Shown in pieces: positions 12,114 to 24,350 of a stretch of DNA of 64,000 bases. This DNA is from Eutreptiella sp. 'Long Island Sound 2002' (lineage: Eukaryota; Euglenozoa; Euglenophyceae; Eutreptiales; Eutreptiaceae). Under the pieces are notes generated by a model. It had not been told where the DNA came from. It saw only the letters and a list, made by a program, of their open reading frames with translations, and did not search any database. The stretch spans positions 124,001 to 188,000 of the forward strand of contig CAXIWF010000613.1 of NCBI GenBank assembly GCA_964036045.1, read 5' to 3'. The translations under genes were made by a program, and so were the position numbers. Positions within the stretch are counted from its first letter, which is position 1. Each line of letters opens with the position of its first letter.

Positions 12114-15100
12114 GTCAATTTTCCGAGAATTTTCCGAGAATTTTCCGAGAATTTTCCGAGATTTTTCCGAGAATTTTCCGAGAATTTTCCGAGAATTTTC
12201 CGAGAATTTTCCGAGAAGTTTCCGTCAATTTTCCGAGAATTTTCCGAGAATTTTCCGAGAATTTTCCGAGAATTTTCTGAGAATTTTCTGAGAACTTTCC
12301 GAGAGTTTTCCGAGAATTTTCCGAGAATTTTCCGAGAATTTTCCGAGAATTTTCCGAGAATTTTCCGAGAATTTTCCGAAAATTTTCCGAGAATTTTCCG
12401 AGAATTTTCCGAGAATTTTCCGAGAATTTTCCGAGAATTTTCCGAGAATTTTCCGAGAATTTTCCGAGAATTTTCCGAGAATTTTCCGGGAATTTTCCGA
12501 GAATTTTCCGAGAATTTTCCGAGAATTTTCCGAGAATTTTCTGAGAATTTTCCGAGAATTTTCCGAGAATATTCCGAGAATTTTCCGAGAATTTTCCGAG
12601 AATTTTCCGAGAATTTTCCGAGAATTTTCCGAGAATTTTCCGAGAATTTTCCAAGAATTTTCCGTCAATTTTCCGAGAATTTTCCGAGAATTTTCCGGGA
12701 ATTTTCCGAGAATTTTCCGTGAATTTTCCGAGAATTTTCCGAGAATTTTCCGAGAATTTTCCGAGAATTTTCCGAGAATTTTCCGAGAATTATCCGAGAA
12801 TTTCCGACAATTTTCTGAGAATTTTCCGAGAATTTTCCGAGAATTTTCCGAGAATTTTCCGAGAATTTTCCGAGAATTTTCCGAGAATTTTCCGAGAATT
12901 TTCCGAGAATTTTGCGAGAATTTTCGGAGAATTTTCCGAGAATTTTCCGAGAATTTTCTGAGAATTTTCCAAGAATTTTCCGAGAATTTTCCGGAAATTT
13001 TCCGAGAATTTTCTGAGAATTTTCCGAGAATTTTCTGAGAATTTTCCGAGAATTTTCCGAGAATTTTTCGAGAATTTTCCGAGAATTTTCCGAGAATTTT
13101 CCGAGAATTTTCCGAGAATTTTCCGAGAATTTTCCGAGAATTTTCCGAGAATTTTCCGAGAATTTTCCGAGAATTTTCCGAGAATTTTCCAAGAATTTTC
13201 CGAGAATTTTCTGAGAATTTTCCGAGAATTTTCCGAGAATTTTCCGAGAATTTTCCGAGAATTTTCCGAGAATTTTCCGAGGATTTTCCGAGAATTTTCC
13301 GAGAATTTTCCGAGAATTTTCCGAGAATTTTCCGAGAATTTTCCAAGAATTTTCCGAGAATTTTCCGAGAATTTTCTGAGAATTTTCCGAGAATTTTCCG
13401 AGAATTTTCCGAGAATTTTCCGAGAATTTCCCGAGAATTTTCCGGAAATTTTCCGAGAATTTTCTGAGAATTTTCCGAGAATTTTCCGAGAATTTTCCGA
13501 GAATTTTCCGAGAATTTTCCGAGAATTTTCCGAGAATTTTCTGAGAATTTTCGGAGAATTTTCCGAGAATTTTCCGAGAATTTTCCGAGAATTTTCCGAG
13601 AATTTTCCGAGAATTTTCCGAGAATTTTCCGAGAATTCTCCGAGAATTTTCCGAGAATTTTCTGAGAATTTTCCGAGAATTTTCCGAGAATTTTCCGAGA
13701 TTTTTCCGAGAATTTTCCGAGAATTTTCCGAGAATTTTCCGAGAATTTTCCGAGATTTTTCCGAGAAGTTTCCGAGAATTTTCCGAGAATTTTCCGAGAA
13801 TTTTCCGAGAATTTTCCGAGAATTTTCCGTCAATTTTCCGAGAATTTTCCGAGAATTTTCCGAGAATTTTCCGAGAATTTTCCGAGAATTTTCCGAGAAT
13901 TTTCCGAGAATTTTCCGAGAATTTTCCGAGAATTTTCCGAGAATTTTCGGTCAATGTTCCGAGAATTTTCCGAGAATTTTCCGAGAATTTTCCGAGAATT
14001 TTCCGAGAATTTTCCGAGAATTTTCCGAGAATTTTCCGAGAATTTTCCGAGAATTTTCCGAGAATTTTCCGAGAATTTTCCGAGAATTTTCCAAGAATTT
14101 TCCGAGAATTTTCCGAGAATTTTCCGTCAATTTTCCGAGAATTTTCCGAGAATTTTCCGAGAATTTTCCGAGAATTTTCCGAGATTTTTCCGAGAATTTT
14201 CTGAGAATTTTCCGAGAATTTTCCGAGAATTTTCCGAGAATTTTCCGAGAATTTTCCGAGAATTTTCCGAGAATTTTCCGAGAATTTTCCGAGAATTTTC
14301 CGAGAATTTTCCGTCAATTTTCCGAGAATTTTCCGAGAATTTTCCGAGAATTTTCCGAGAATTTTCCGAGAATTTTCCGAGAAATTTCCGAGAATTTTCC
14401 GAGAATTTTCCGAGAATTTTCCGAGAAATTTCCGAGAATTTTCTGAGAATTTTCCGAGAATTTTCCGAGAATTTTCCGAGAATTTTCCGTCAATTTTCCG
14501 AGAATTTTCCGAGAATTTTCCGAGAATTTTCCGAGAATTTTCTGAGAATTTTCTGAGAATTTTCCGAGAATTTTCCAAGAATTTTCCGAGAATTTTCCGA
14601 GAATTTTCCGAGAATTTTCCGAGAATTTTCCGGGAATTTTCCGAGATTTTTCCGAGAATTTTCCGAGAATTTTCCGAGAATTTTCTGAGAATTTTCCGAG
14701 AATTTTCCGAGAATTTTCCGAGAATTTTCCGAGAATTTGCCGAGAATTTTCCGAGAATTTTCCGAGAATTTTCCGAGAATTTTCCGAGAATTTTCTGAGA
14801 ATTTTCCGAGAATTTTCCGAGAATTTTCCGAGATTTTTCCGAGAATTTTCCGAGAATTTTCCGAGAATTTTCCGAGATTTTTCCGAGAATTTTCCGAGAA
14901 TTTTCCGAGAATTTTCCGAGAATTTTCCGAGAATTTTCCGAGAATTTTCCGTCAATTTTCCGAGAATTTTCCGAGAATTTTCCGAGAATTTTCCGAGAAT
15001 TTTCCGAGAATTTTCCGAGAATTTTCCGAGAATTTTCCGAGAATTTTCCGAGAATTTTCCGAGAATTTTCCAAGAATTTTCCGAGAATTTTCCGAGAATT

Positions 15101-15478
15101 TTCCGAGAATTTTCTGAGAATTTTCTGAGAATTTTCCGACAATTTTCCGAGAATTTTCCGAGAATTTTCCGAGAATTTTCTGAGAATTTTCCGAGAATTT
15201 TCCGAGAATTTTCCGAGATTTTTCCGAGAATTTTCCGAGAATTTTCCGAGAATTTTCCGAGATTTTTCCAAGAATTTTCCGAGAATTTTCCGAGAATTTT
15301 CCGAGAATTTTCCGAGAATTTTCCGAGAATTTTCCGTCAATTTTCCGAGAATTTTCCGAGAATTTTCCGAGAATTTTCCGAGAATTTTCCGAGAATTTTC
15401 CGAGAATTTTCCGAGAATTTTCCGAGAATTTTCCGAGAATTTTCCGAGAATTTTCCAAGAATTTTCCGAGAATTTTCC
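12114..15478. repeat. Domain I delta block 2 (3.4 kb)
   Basis: The start (12114 to about 12654) matches delta block 1 at an offset of 6,871 bp. Only one GAATTATCC/10-bp junction is present (12796). A CGGTCAATGTTCC junction appears at about 13949, the first of a marker that becomes regular in domain II. A TTTGCC unit at about 14737 lies roughly 740 bp before the next alpha block, the same relative place as in delta block 1. Confidence 0.68.
12796..12805. repeat. 10-bp GACAA-type junction
   Basis: Only junction in delta block 2; CTGAG follows. Confidence 0.9.
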
Positions 15479-15544
15479 GTCAATTTTCCGAGAATTTTCT
15501 GAGAATTTTCCGAGAATTTTCCGAGAATTTTCTGAGAATTTTCT

Positions 15545-15827
15545 GAGATTTTCCGAGAATTTTCCAAGAATTTTCCGAGAATTTTCCGAGAATTTTCCGA
15601 GAATTTTCCGAGAATTTTCCGAGAATTTTCCGAGATTTTTCCGAGAATTTTCCGAGAATTTTCCGAGAATTTTCTGAGAATTTTCCGAGAATTTTCCGAG
15701 AATTTTCCGAGAATTTTACGAGAATTTGCCGAGAATTTTCCGAGAATTTTCCGAGAATTTTCCGAGAATTTTCCGAGAATTTTCCGTCAATTTTCCGAGA
15801 ATTTTCCGACAATTTTCCGAATTTTCC
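15545..15827. repeat. Alpha cassette copy 4
   Basis: The 10-bp unit is at 15545-15554 and the 9-bp unit at 15819-15827, spacing 274 bp. The GAATGTTCC unit of copies 1-3 is consensus here, so spacing is better conserved than individual bases. Confidence 0.9.
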
Positions 15828-17026
15828 GAGAATTTTCCGAGAAATTTCCGAGAATTTTCCGAGAATTTTATGAGAATTTTCCGAGAATTTTCCGAGAATT
15901 TTCCGAGAATTTTCCAGGAATTTTCCGAGAATTTTCCGAGAATTTTCCGAGAATTTTCCGAGAATTTTCCGCGAATTTTCCGAGAATTTTCCGAGAATTT
16001 TCCGAGAATTTTCCGAGAATTTTCCGAGAATTTTCGGAGAATTTTCCGAGAATTTTCCGAGAATTTTCTGAGAATTTTCCGAGAATTTTCCGAGAATTTT
16101 CCGAGAATTTTCCGAGAATTTTCCGAGAATTTTCCGGAAATTTTCCGAGAATTTTCTGAGAATTTTCCGAGAATTTTCTGAGAATTTTCCGAGAATTTTC
16201 CGAGAATTTTTCGAGAATTTTCCGAGAATTTTCCGAGAATTTTCCGAGAATTTTCCGAGAATTTTCCGAAAATTTTCCGAGAATTTTCCGAGAATTTTCC
16301 GAGAATTTTCCGAGAATTTTCCGAGAATTTTCCGAGAATTTTCTGAGAATTTTCCGAGAATTTTCCGAGAATTTTCCGAGAATTTTCCGAGAATTTTCCG
16401 AGAATTTTCCGAGAATTTTCCGAGAATTTTCCGAGAATTTTCCGAGAATTTTCCGAGAATTTTCCGAGAATTTTCCAAGAATTTTCCGAGAATTTTCCGA
16501 GAATTTTCTGAGAATTTTCCGAGAATTTTCCGAGAATTTTCCGAGAATTTTCCGAGAATTTTCCGAGAATTTTCCGGAAATTTTCCGAGAATTTTCTGAG
16601 AATTTTCCGAGAATTTTCCGAGAATTTTCCGAGAATTTTCCGAGAATTTTCCGAGAATTTTCCGAGAATTTTCTGAGAATTTTCCGAGAATTTTCCGAGA
16701 ATTTTCCGAGAATTTTCCGAGAATTTTCCGAGAATTTTCCGAGAATTTTCCGAGAATTTTCCGAGAATTTTCCGAGAATTTTCCGAGAATTTTCGGAGAA
16801 TTTTCCGAGAATTTTCCGAGAATTTTCCGAGAATTTTTCGAGAATTTTCCGAGAATTTTCCGAGAATTTTCCGAGAATTTTCCGAGAATTTTCCGAAAAT
16901 TTTCCGAGAATTTTCCGAGAATTTTCCGAGAATTTTCCGAGAATTTTCCGAGAATTTTCCGAGAATTTTCTGAGAATTTTCCGAGAATTTTCCGAGAATT
17001 TTCCGAGAATTTTCCGAGAATTTTCC

Positions 17027-17059
17027 GAGAAAGAATTTTCCGAGAATTTTTTTTTTTCC
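17027..17059. repeat. Abnormal 15-bp + 18-bp unit pair with T11 run
   Basis: A 15-bp unit GAGAAAGAATTTTCC (17027-17041) is followed by an 18-bp unit with eleven consecutive T (T run 17047-17057). The lengths sum to 33 bp, exactly three monomers, so the 11-bp register is unchanged on both sides. Equivalent edit: 7 bp (TTTTCCG) missing and seven T added 19 bp later. This is the only homopolymer this long and the only such length change in the window. It may be a real compensated rearrangement or a consensus error. Confidence 0.85.
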
Positions 17060-17840
17060 GAGAATTTTCCGAGAATTTTCCGAGAATTTTCCGAGAATTT
17101 TCCGAGAATTTTCCAAGAATTTTCCGAGAATTTTCCGAGAATTTTCTGAGAATTTTCCGAGAATTTTCCGAGAATTTTCCGAGAATTTTCCGAGAATTTT
17201 CCGAGAATTTTCCGGAAATTTTCCGAGAATTTTCTGAGAATTTTCCGAGAATTTTCCGAGAATTTTCCGAGAATTTTCCGAGAATTTTCCGAGAATTTTC
17301 CGAGAATTTTCTGAGAATTTTCCGAGAATTTTCCGAGAATTTTCCGAGAATTTTCCGAGAATTTTCCGAGAATTTTCCGAGAATTTTCCGAGAATTTTCC
17401 GAGAATTTTCCGAGAATTTTCCGAGAATTTTCTGAGAATTTTCCGAGAATTTTCCGAGAATTTTCCGAGATTTTTCCGAGAATTTTCCGAGAATTTTCCG
17501 AGAATTTTCCGAGATTTTTCCGAGAATTTTCCGAGAATTTTCCGAGAATTTTCCGAGAATTTTCCGAGAATTTTCCGAGAATTTTCCGTCAATTTTCCGA
17601 GAATTTTCCGAGAATTTTCCGAGAATTTTCCGAGAATTTTCCGAGAATTTTCCGAGAATTTTCCGAGAATTTTCCGAGAATTTTCCGAGAATTTTCCGAG
17701 AATTTTCGGTCAATTTTCCGAGAATTTTCCGAGAATTTTCCGAGAATTTTCCGAGAATTTTCCGAGAATTTTCCGAGAATTTTCCGAGAATTTTCCGAGA
17801 ATTTTCCGAGAATTTTCCGAGAATTTTCCGAGAATTTTCC

Positions 17841-19193
17841 GTCAATTTTCCGTCAATTTTCCGAGAATTTTCCGAGAATTTTCCGAGAATTTTCCGAGAA
17901 TTTTCCGAGAATTTTCCGAGAATTTTCCGAGAATTTTCCGAGAATTTTCCGAGAATTTTCGGTCAATGTTCCAAGAATTTTCCGAGAATTTTCCGAGAAT
18001 TTTCCGAGAATTTTCCGAGAATTTTCCGAGAATTTTCCGAGAATTTTCCGAGAATTTTCCGAGAATTTTCCGAGAATTTTCCGAGAATTTTCCGAGAATT
18101 TTCCGAGAATTTTCCGAGAATTTTCCAAGAATTTTCCGAGAATTTTCCGAGAATTTTCCGTCAATTTTCCGAGAATTTTCCGAGAATTTTCCGAGAATTT
18201 TCCGAGAATTTTCCGAGATTTTTCCGAGAATTTTCTGAGAATTTTCCGAGAATTTTCCGAGAATTTTCCGAGAATTTTCCGAGAATTTTCCGAGAATTTT
18301 CCGAGAATTTTCCGAGAATTTTCCGAGAATTTTCCGTCAATTTTCCGAGAATTTTCCGAGAATTTTCCGAGAATTTTCCGAGAATTTTCCGAGAATTTTC
18401 CGAGAAATTTCCGAGAATTTTCCGAGAATTTTCCGAGAATTTTCCGAGAAATTTCCGAGAATTTTCCGAGAATTTTCCGAGAATTTTCCGAGAATTTTCC
18501 GAGAATTTGCCGAGAATTTTCCGAGAATTTTCCGAGAATTTTCCGAGAATTTTCCGAGAATTTTCCGAGAATTTTCCGAGAATTTTCCGAGAATTTTCCG
18601 AGATTTTTCCGAGAATTTTCCGAGAATTTTCCGAGAATTTTCCGAGATTTTTCCGAGAATTTTCCGAGAATTTTCCGAGAATTTTCCGAGAATTTTCCGA
18701 GAATTTTCCGAGAATTTTCCGTCAATTTTCCGAGAATTTTCCGAGAATTTTCCGAGAATTTTCCGAGAATTTTCCGAGAATTTTCCAAGAATTTTCCGAG
18801 AATTTTCCGAGAATTTTCCGAGAATTTTCTGAGAATTTTCTGAGAATTTTCCGACAATTTTCCGAGAATTTTCCGAGAATTTTCCGAGAATTTTCTGAGA
18901 ATTTTCCGAGAATTTTCCGAGAATTTTCCGAGATTTTTCCGAGAATTTTCCGAGAATTTTCCGAGAATTTTCCGAGATTTTTCCAAGAATTTTCCGAGAA
19001 TTTTCCGAGAATTTTCCGAGAATTTTCCGAGAATTTTCCGAGAATTTTCCGTCAATTTTCCGAGAATTTTCCGAGAATTTTCCGAGAATTTTCCGAGAAT
19101 TTTCCGAGAATTTTCCGAGAATTTTCCGAGAATTTTCCGAGAATTTTCCGAGAATTTTCCGAGAATTTTCCAAGAATTTTCCGAGAATTTTCC
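17841..19193. repeat. Domain I delta block 3 (1.35 kb, shortest)
   Basis: The block begins with the adjacent GTCAA pair and contains the CGGTCAATGTTCC junction near 17960 and a TTTGCC unit at about 18507, about 690 bp before the next alpha block. It has no GAATTATCC junction. It looks like the right-hand part of a delta block with the left part deleted. Confidence 0.65.
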
Positions 19194-19259
19194 GTCAATT
19201 TTCCGAGAATTTTCTGAGAATTTTCCGAGAATTTTCCGAGAATTTTCTGAGAATTTTCT

Positions 19260-19542
19260 GAGATTTTCCGAGAATTTTCCAAGAATTTTCCGAGAATTTT
19301 CCGAGAATTTTCCGAGAATTTTCCGAGAATTTTCCGAGAATTTTCCGAGATTTTTCGGAGAATTTTCCGAGAATTTTCCGAGAATTTTCTGAGAATTTTC
19401 CGAGAATTTTCCGAGAATTTTCCGAGAATTTTCCGAGAATTTTCCGAGAATTTTCCGAGAATTTTCCGAGAATTTTCCGAGAATTTTCCGAGAATTTTCC
19501 GTCAATTTTCCGAGAATTTTCCGACAATTTTCCGAATTTTCC
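19260..19542. repeat. Alpha cassette copy 5
   Basis: The 10-bp unit is at 19260-19269 and the 9-bp unit at 19534-19542, spacing 274 bp. The TTTGCC unit of the earlier copies is absent. Confidence 0.9.
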
Positions 19543-21478
19543 GAGAATTTTCCGAGAAATTTCCGAGAATTTTCCGAGAATTTTATGAGAATTTTCCGAG
19601 AATTTTCCGAGAATTTTCCGAGAATTTTCCAGGAATTTTCCGAGAATTTTCCGAGAATTTTCCGAGAATTTTCCGAGAATTTTCCGCGAATTTTCCGAGA
19701 ATTTTCCGAGAATTTTCCGAGAATTTTCCGAGAATTTTCCGAGAATTTTCGGAGAATTTTCCGAGAATTTTCCGAGAATTTTCTGAGAATTTTCCGAGAA
19801 TTTTCCGAGAATTTTCCGAGAATTTTCCGAGAATTTTCCGAGAATTTTCCGGAAATTTTCCGAGAATTTTCTGAGAATTTTCCGAGAATTTTCTGAGAAT
19901 TTTCCGAGAATTTTCCGAGAATTTTTCGAGAATTTTCCGAGAATTTTCCGAGAATTTTCCGAGAATTTTCCGAGAATTTTCCGAAAATTTTCCGAGAATT
20001 TTCCGAGAATTTTCCGAGAATTTTCCGAGAATTTTCCGAGAATTTTCCGAGAATTTTCTGAGAATTTTCCGAGAATTTTCCGAGAATTTTCCGAGAATTT
20101 TCCGAGAATTTTCCGAGAATTTTCCGAGAATTTTCCGAGAATTTTCCGAGATTTTTCCGAGAATTTTCCGAGAATTTTCCGAGAATTTTCCAAGAATTTT
20201 CCGAGAATTTTCCGAGAATTTTCTGAGAATTTTCCGAGAATTTTCTGAGAATTTTCCGAGAATTTTCCGAGAATTTTCCGAGAATTTTCCGAGAATTTTC
20301 CGAGAATTTTCCGGAAATTTTCCGAGAATTTTCTGAGAATTTTCCGAGAATTTTCCGAGAATTTTCCGAGAATTTTCCGAGAATTTTCCGAGAATTTTCC
20401 GAGAATTTTCTGAGAATTTTCCGAGAATTTTCCGAGAATTTTCCGAGAATTTTCCGAGAATTTTCCGAGAATTTTCCGAGAATTTTCCGAGAATTTTCCG
20501 AGAATTTTCCGAGAATTTTCCGAGAATTTTCTGAGAATTTTCCGAGAATTTTCCGAGAATTTTCCGAGATTTTTCCGAGAATTTTCCGAGAATTTTCCGA
20601 GAATTTTCCGAGATTTTTCCGAGAATTTTCCGAGAATTTTCCGAGAATTTTCCGAGAATTTTCCGAGAATTTTCCGAGAATTTTCCGTCAATTTTCCGAG
20701 AATTTTCCGAGAATTTTCCGAGAATTTTCCGAGAATTTTCCGAGAATTTTCCGAGAATTTTCCGAGAATTTTCCGAGAATTTTCCGAGAATTTTCGGTCA
20801 ATTTTCCGAGAATTTTCCGAGAATTTTCCGAGAATTTTCCGAGAATTTTCCGAGAATTTTCCGAGAATTTTCCGAGAATTTTCCTAGAATTTTCCGAGAA
20901 TTTTCCGAGAATTTTCCGAGAATTTTCCGAGAATTTTCCGAGAATTTTCCGAGAATTTTCCGAGAATTTTCCGTCAATTTTCCGAGAATTTTCCGAGAAT
21001 TTTCCGAGAATTTTCCGAGAATTTTCCGAGAATTTTCCGAGAATTTTCCGAGAATTTTCCGAGAATTTTCCGAGAATTTTCGGTCAATTTTCCGAGAATT
21101 TTCCGAGAATTTTCCGAGAATTTTCCGAGAATTTTCCGAGAATTTTCCGAGAATTTTCCGAGAATTTTCCGAGAATTTTCCGAGAATTTTCCGAGAATTT
21201 TCCGAGAATTTTCCGAGAATTTTCCGTCAATTTTCCGAGAATTTTCCGAGAATTTTCCGAGAATTTTCCGAGAATTTTCCGAGATTTTTCCGAGAATTTT
21301 CTGAGAATTTTCCGAGAATTTTCCGAGAATTTTCCGAGAATTTTCCGAGAATTTTCCGAGAATTTTCCGAGAATTTTCCGAGAATTTTCCGAGAATTTTC
21401 CGAGAATTTTCCGAGAATTTTCCGAGAATTTTCCGAGAATTTTCTGAGAATTTTCCGAGAATTTTCCGAGAATTTTCC

Positions 21479-21490
21479 GAGATTTTTTCC
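21479..21490. repeat. 12-bp length-variant unit (T6)
   Basis: GAGATTTTTTCC in alpha block 5. The unit five places downstream is GAAATTTTTCT, a rare double variant. Confidence 0.88.
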
Positions 21491-22678
21491 GAGAATTTTC
21501 CGAGAATTTTCCGAGAATTTTCGGAGAATTTTCCGAAATTTTTCTGAGAATTTTCCGAGAATTTTCCGAGAATTTTCCGAGAATTTTCCGAGAATTTTCC
21601 GAGAATTTTCCGTCAATTTTCCGAGAATTTTCCGAGAATTTTCCGAGAATTTTCCGAGAATTTTTTGAGAATTTTCCGAGAATTTTCCGAGAATTTTCCG
21701 AGAATTTTCCGAGAATTTTCCGTCAATTTTCCGAGAATTTTCCGAGAATTTTCCGAGAATTTTCCGAGAATTTTCCGAGAATTTTCCGAGAATTTTCCGA
21801 GAATTTTCCGAGAATTTTCCGAGAATTTTCCGAGAATTTTCCGAGAATTTTCCGAGAATTTTCCGAGAATTTTCCGAGAATTTTCCGAGAATTTTCCGAG
21901 AATTTTCCGTCAATTTTCCGAGAATTTTCCGAGAATTTTCCGAGAAGTTTCCGAGAATTTTCCGAGAATTTTCCGAGAATTTTCCGTCAATTTTCCGAGA
22001 ATTTTCCGAGAATTTTCCGAGAATTTTCCGAGATTTTTCCGAGAATTTTCCGAGAATTTTCCGAGAATTTTCCGAGAATTTTCCGAGAAGTTTCCGTCAA
22101 TTTTCCGAGAATTTTCCGAGAATTTTCCGAGAATTTTCCGAGAATTTTCTGAGAATTTTCTGAGAACTTTCCGAGAGTTTTCCGAGAATTTTCCGAGAAT
22201 TTTCCGAGAATTTTCCGAGAATTTTCCGAGAATTTTCCGAGAATTTTCCGAGAATTTTCCGAGAAATTTCCGAGAATTTTCCGAGAATTTTCCGAGAATT
22301 TTCCGAGAATTTTCCGAGAATTTTCCGAGAATTTTCCGAGAATTTTCCGAGAATTTTCCGAGAATTTTCCGGGAATTTTCCGAGAATTTTCCGAGAATTT
22401 TCCGAGAATTTTCCGAGAATTTTCTGAGAATTTTCCGAGAATTTTCCGAGAATATTCCGAGAATTTTCCGAGAATTTTCCGAGAATTTTCCGAGAATTTT
22501 CCGAGAATTTTCCGAGAATTTTCCGAGAATTTTCCAAGAATTTTCCGTCAATTTTCCGAGAATTTTCCGAGAATTTTCCGGGAATTTTCCGAGAATTTTC
22601 CGTGAATTTTCCGAGAATTTTCCGAGAATTTTCCGAGAATTTTCCGAGAATTTTCCGAGAATTTTCCGAGAATTATCC

Positions 22679-22688
22679 GAGAATTTCC
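22679..22688. repeat. 10-bp GACAA-type junction
   Basis: Domain II, first 3.3-kb copy. Confidence 0.9.
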
Positions 22689-24338
22689 GACAATTTTCTG
22701 AGAATTTTCCGAGAATTTTCCGAGAATTTTCCGAGAATTTTCCGAGAATTTTCCGAGAATTTTCCGAGAATTTTCCGAGAATTTTGCGAGAATTTTCGGA
22801 GAATTTTCCGAGAATTTTCCGAGAATTTTCTGAGAATTTTCCAAGAATTTTCCGAGAATTTTCCGGAAATTTTCCGAGAATTTTCTGAGAATTTTCCGAG
22901 AATTTTCTGAGAATTTTCCGAGAATTTTCCGAGAATTTTTCGAGAATTTTCCGAGAATTTTCCGAGAATTTTCCGAGAATTTTCCGAGAATTTTCCGAGA
23001 ATTTTCCGAGAATTTTCCGAGAATTTTCCGAGAATTTTCCGAGAATTTTCCGAGAATTTTCCAAGAATTTTCCGAGAATTTTCTGAGAATTTTCCGAGAA
23101 TTTTCCGAGAATTTTCCGAGAATTTTCCGAGAATTTTCCGAGAATTTTCCGAGGATTTTCCGAGAATTTTCCGAGAATTTTCCGAGAATTTTCCGAGAAT
23201 TTTCCGAGAATTTTCCAAGAATTTTCCGAGAATTTTCCGAGAATTTTCTGAGAATTTTCCGAGAATTTTCCGAGAATTTTCCGAGAATTTTCGGAGAATT
23301 TTCCGAGAATTTTCCGGAAATTTTCCGAGAATTTTCTGAGAATTTTCCGAGAATTTTCCGAGAATTTTCCGAGAATTTTCCGAGAATTTTCCGAGAATTT
23401 TCCGAGAATTTTCTGAGAATTTTCGGAGAATTTTCCGAGAATTTTCCGAGAATTTTCCGAGAATTTTCCGAGAATTTTCCGAGAATTTTCCGAGAATTCT
23501 CCGAGAATTTTCCGAGAATTTTCTGAGAATTTTCCGAGAATTTTCCGAGAATTTTCCGAGATTTTTCCGAGAATTTTCCGAGAATTTTCCGAGAATTTTC
23601 CGAGAATTTTCCGAGATTTTTCCGAGAAGTTTCCGAGAATTTTCCGAGAATTTTCCGAGAATTTTCCGAGAATTTTCCGAGAATTTTCCGTCAATTTTCC
23701 GAGAATTTTCCGAGAATTTTCCGAGAATTTTCCGAGAATTTTCCGAGAATTTTCCGAGAATTTTCCGAGAATTTTCCGAGAATTTTCCGAGAATTTTCCG
23801 AGAATTTTCGGTCAATGTTCCGAGAATTTTCCGAGAATTTTCCGAGAATTTTCCGAGAATTTTCCGAGAATTTTCCGAGAATTTTCCGAGAATTTTCCGA
23901 GAATTTTCCGAGAATTTTCCGCGAATTTTCCGAGAATTTTCCGAGAATTTTCCGAGAATTTTCCGAGAATTTTCCAAGAATTTTCCGAGAATTTTCCGAG
24001 AATTTTCCGTCAATTTTCCGAGAATTTTCCGAGAATTTTCCGAGAATTTTCCGAGAATTTTCCGAGATTTTTCCGAGAATTTTCTGAGAATTTTCCGAGA
24101 ATTTTCCGAGAATTTTCCGAGAATTTTCCGAGAATTTTCCGAGAATTTTCCGAGAATTTTCCGAGAATTTTCCGAGAATTTTCCGAGAATTTTCCGAGAA
24201 TTTTCCGAGAATTTTCCGAGAATTTTCTGAGAATTTTCCGAGAATTTTCCGTCAATTTTCCGAGAATTTTCCAAGAATTTTCCGAGAATTTTCCGAGAAT
24301 TTTCGGAGAATTTTCCGAGAATTTTCCGAGAATTTTCC

Positions 24339-24350
24339 GAGAATTTTTCC
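24339..24350. repeat. 12-bp length-variant unit followed by AAG unit
   Basis: GAGAATTTTTCC followed by a CCAAG junction; partner of the unit at 32938, 8,599 bp away. Confidence 0.88.

Larger units (their letters stand above)
15479..17840. repeat. Domain I alpha block 4 (2.4 kb), lacks the 12-bp marker
   Basis: The GTCAA unit at 15479 and cassette at 15545-15827 place this in the alpha series, 6,124 bp after block 3. Unlike the other four alpha blocks it has no 12-bp unit. Instead it carries the abnormal 15-bp plus 18-bp pair at 17027-17059. It ends at two adjacent GTCAA units (17841 and 17852). A rearrangement replacing the right half of the block would explain this. Confidence 0.72.
19194..21908. 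repeat. Domain I alpha block 5 (2,715 bp)
   Basis: The GTCAA unit at 19194 lies 3,715 bp after block 4. The cassette is at 19260-19542 and a 12-bp unit at 21479-21490. The distance from the 9-bp unit to the 12-bp unit is 1,945 bp here, against 1,901, 1,923 and 1,912 bp in blocks 1-3; the differences are whole multiples of 11. A TTCCTAG unit near 20883 is a rare substitution seen elsewhere only at about 57963 and 59635. Confidence 0.75.
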
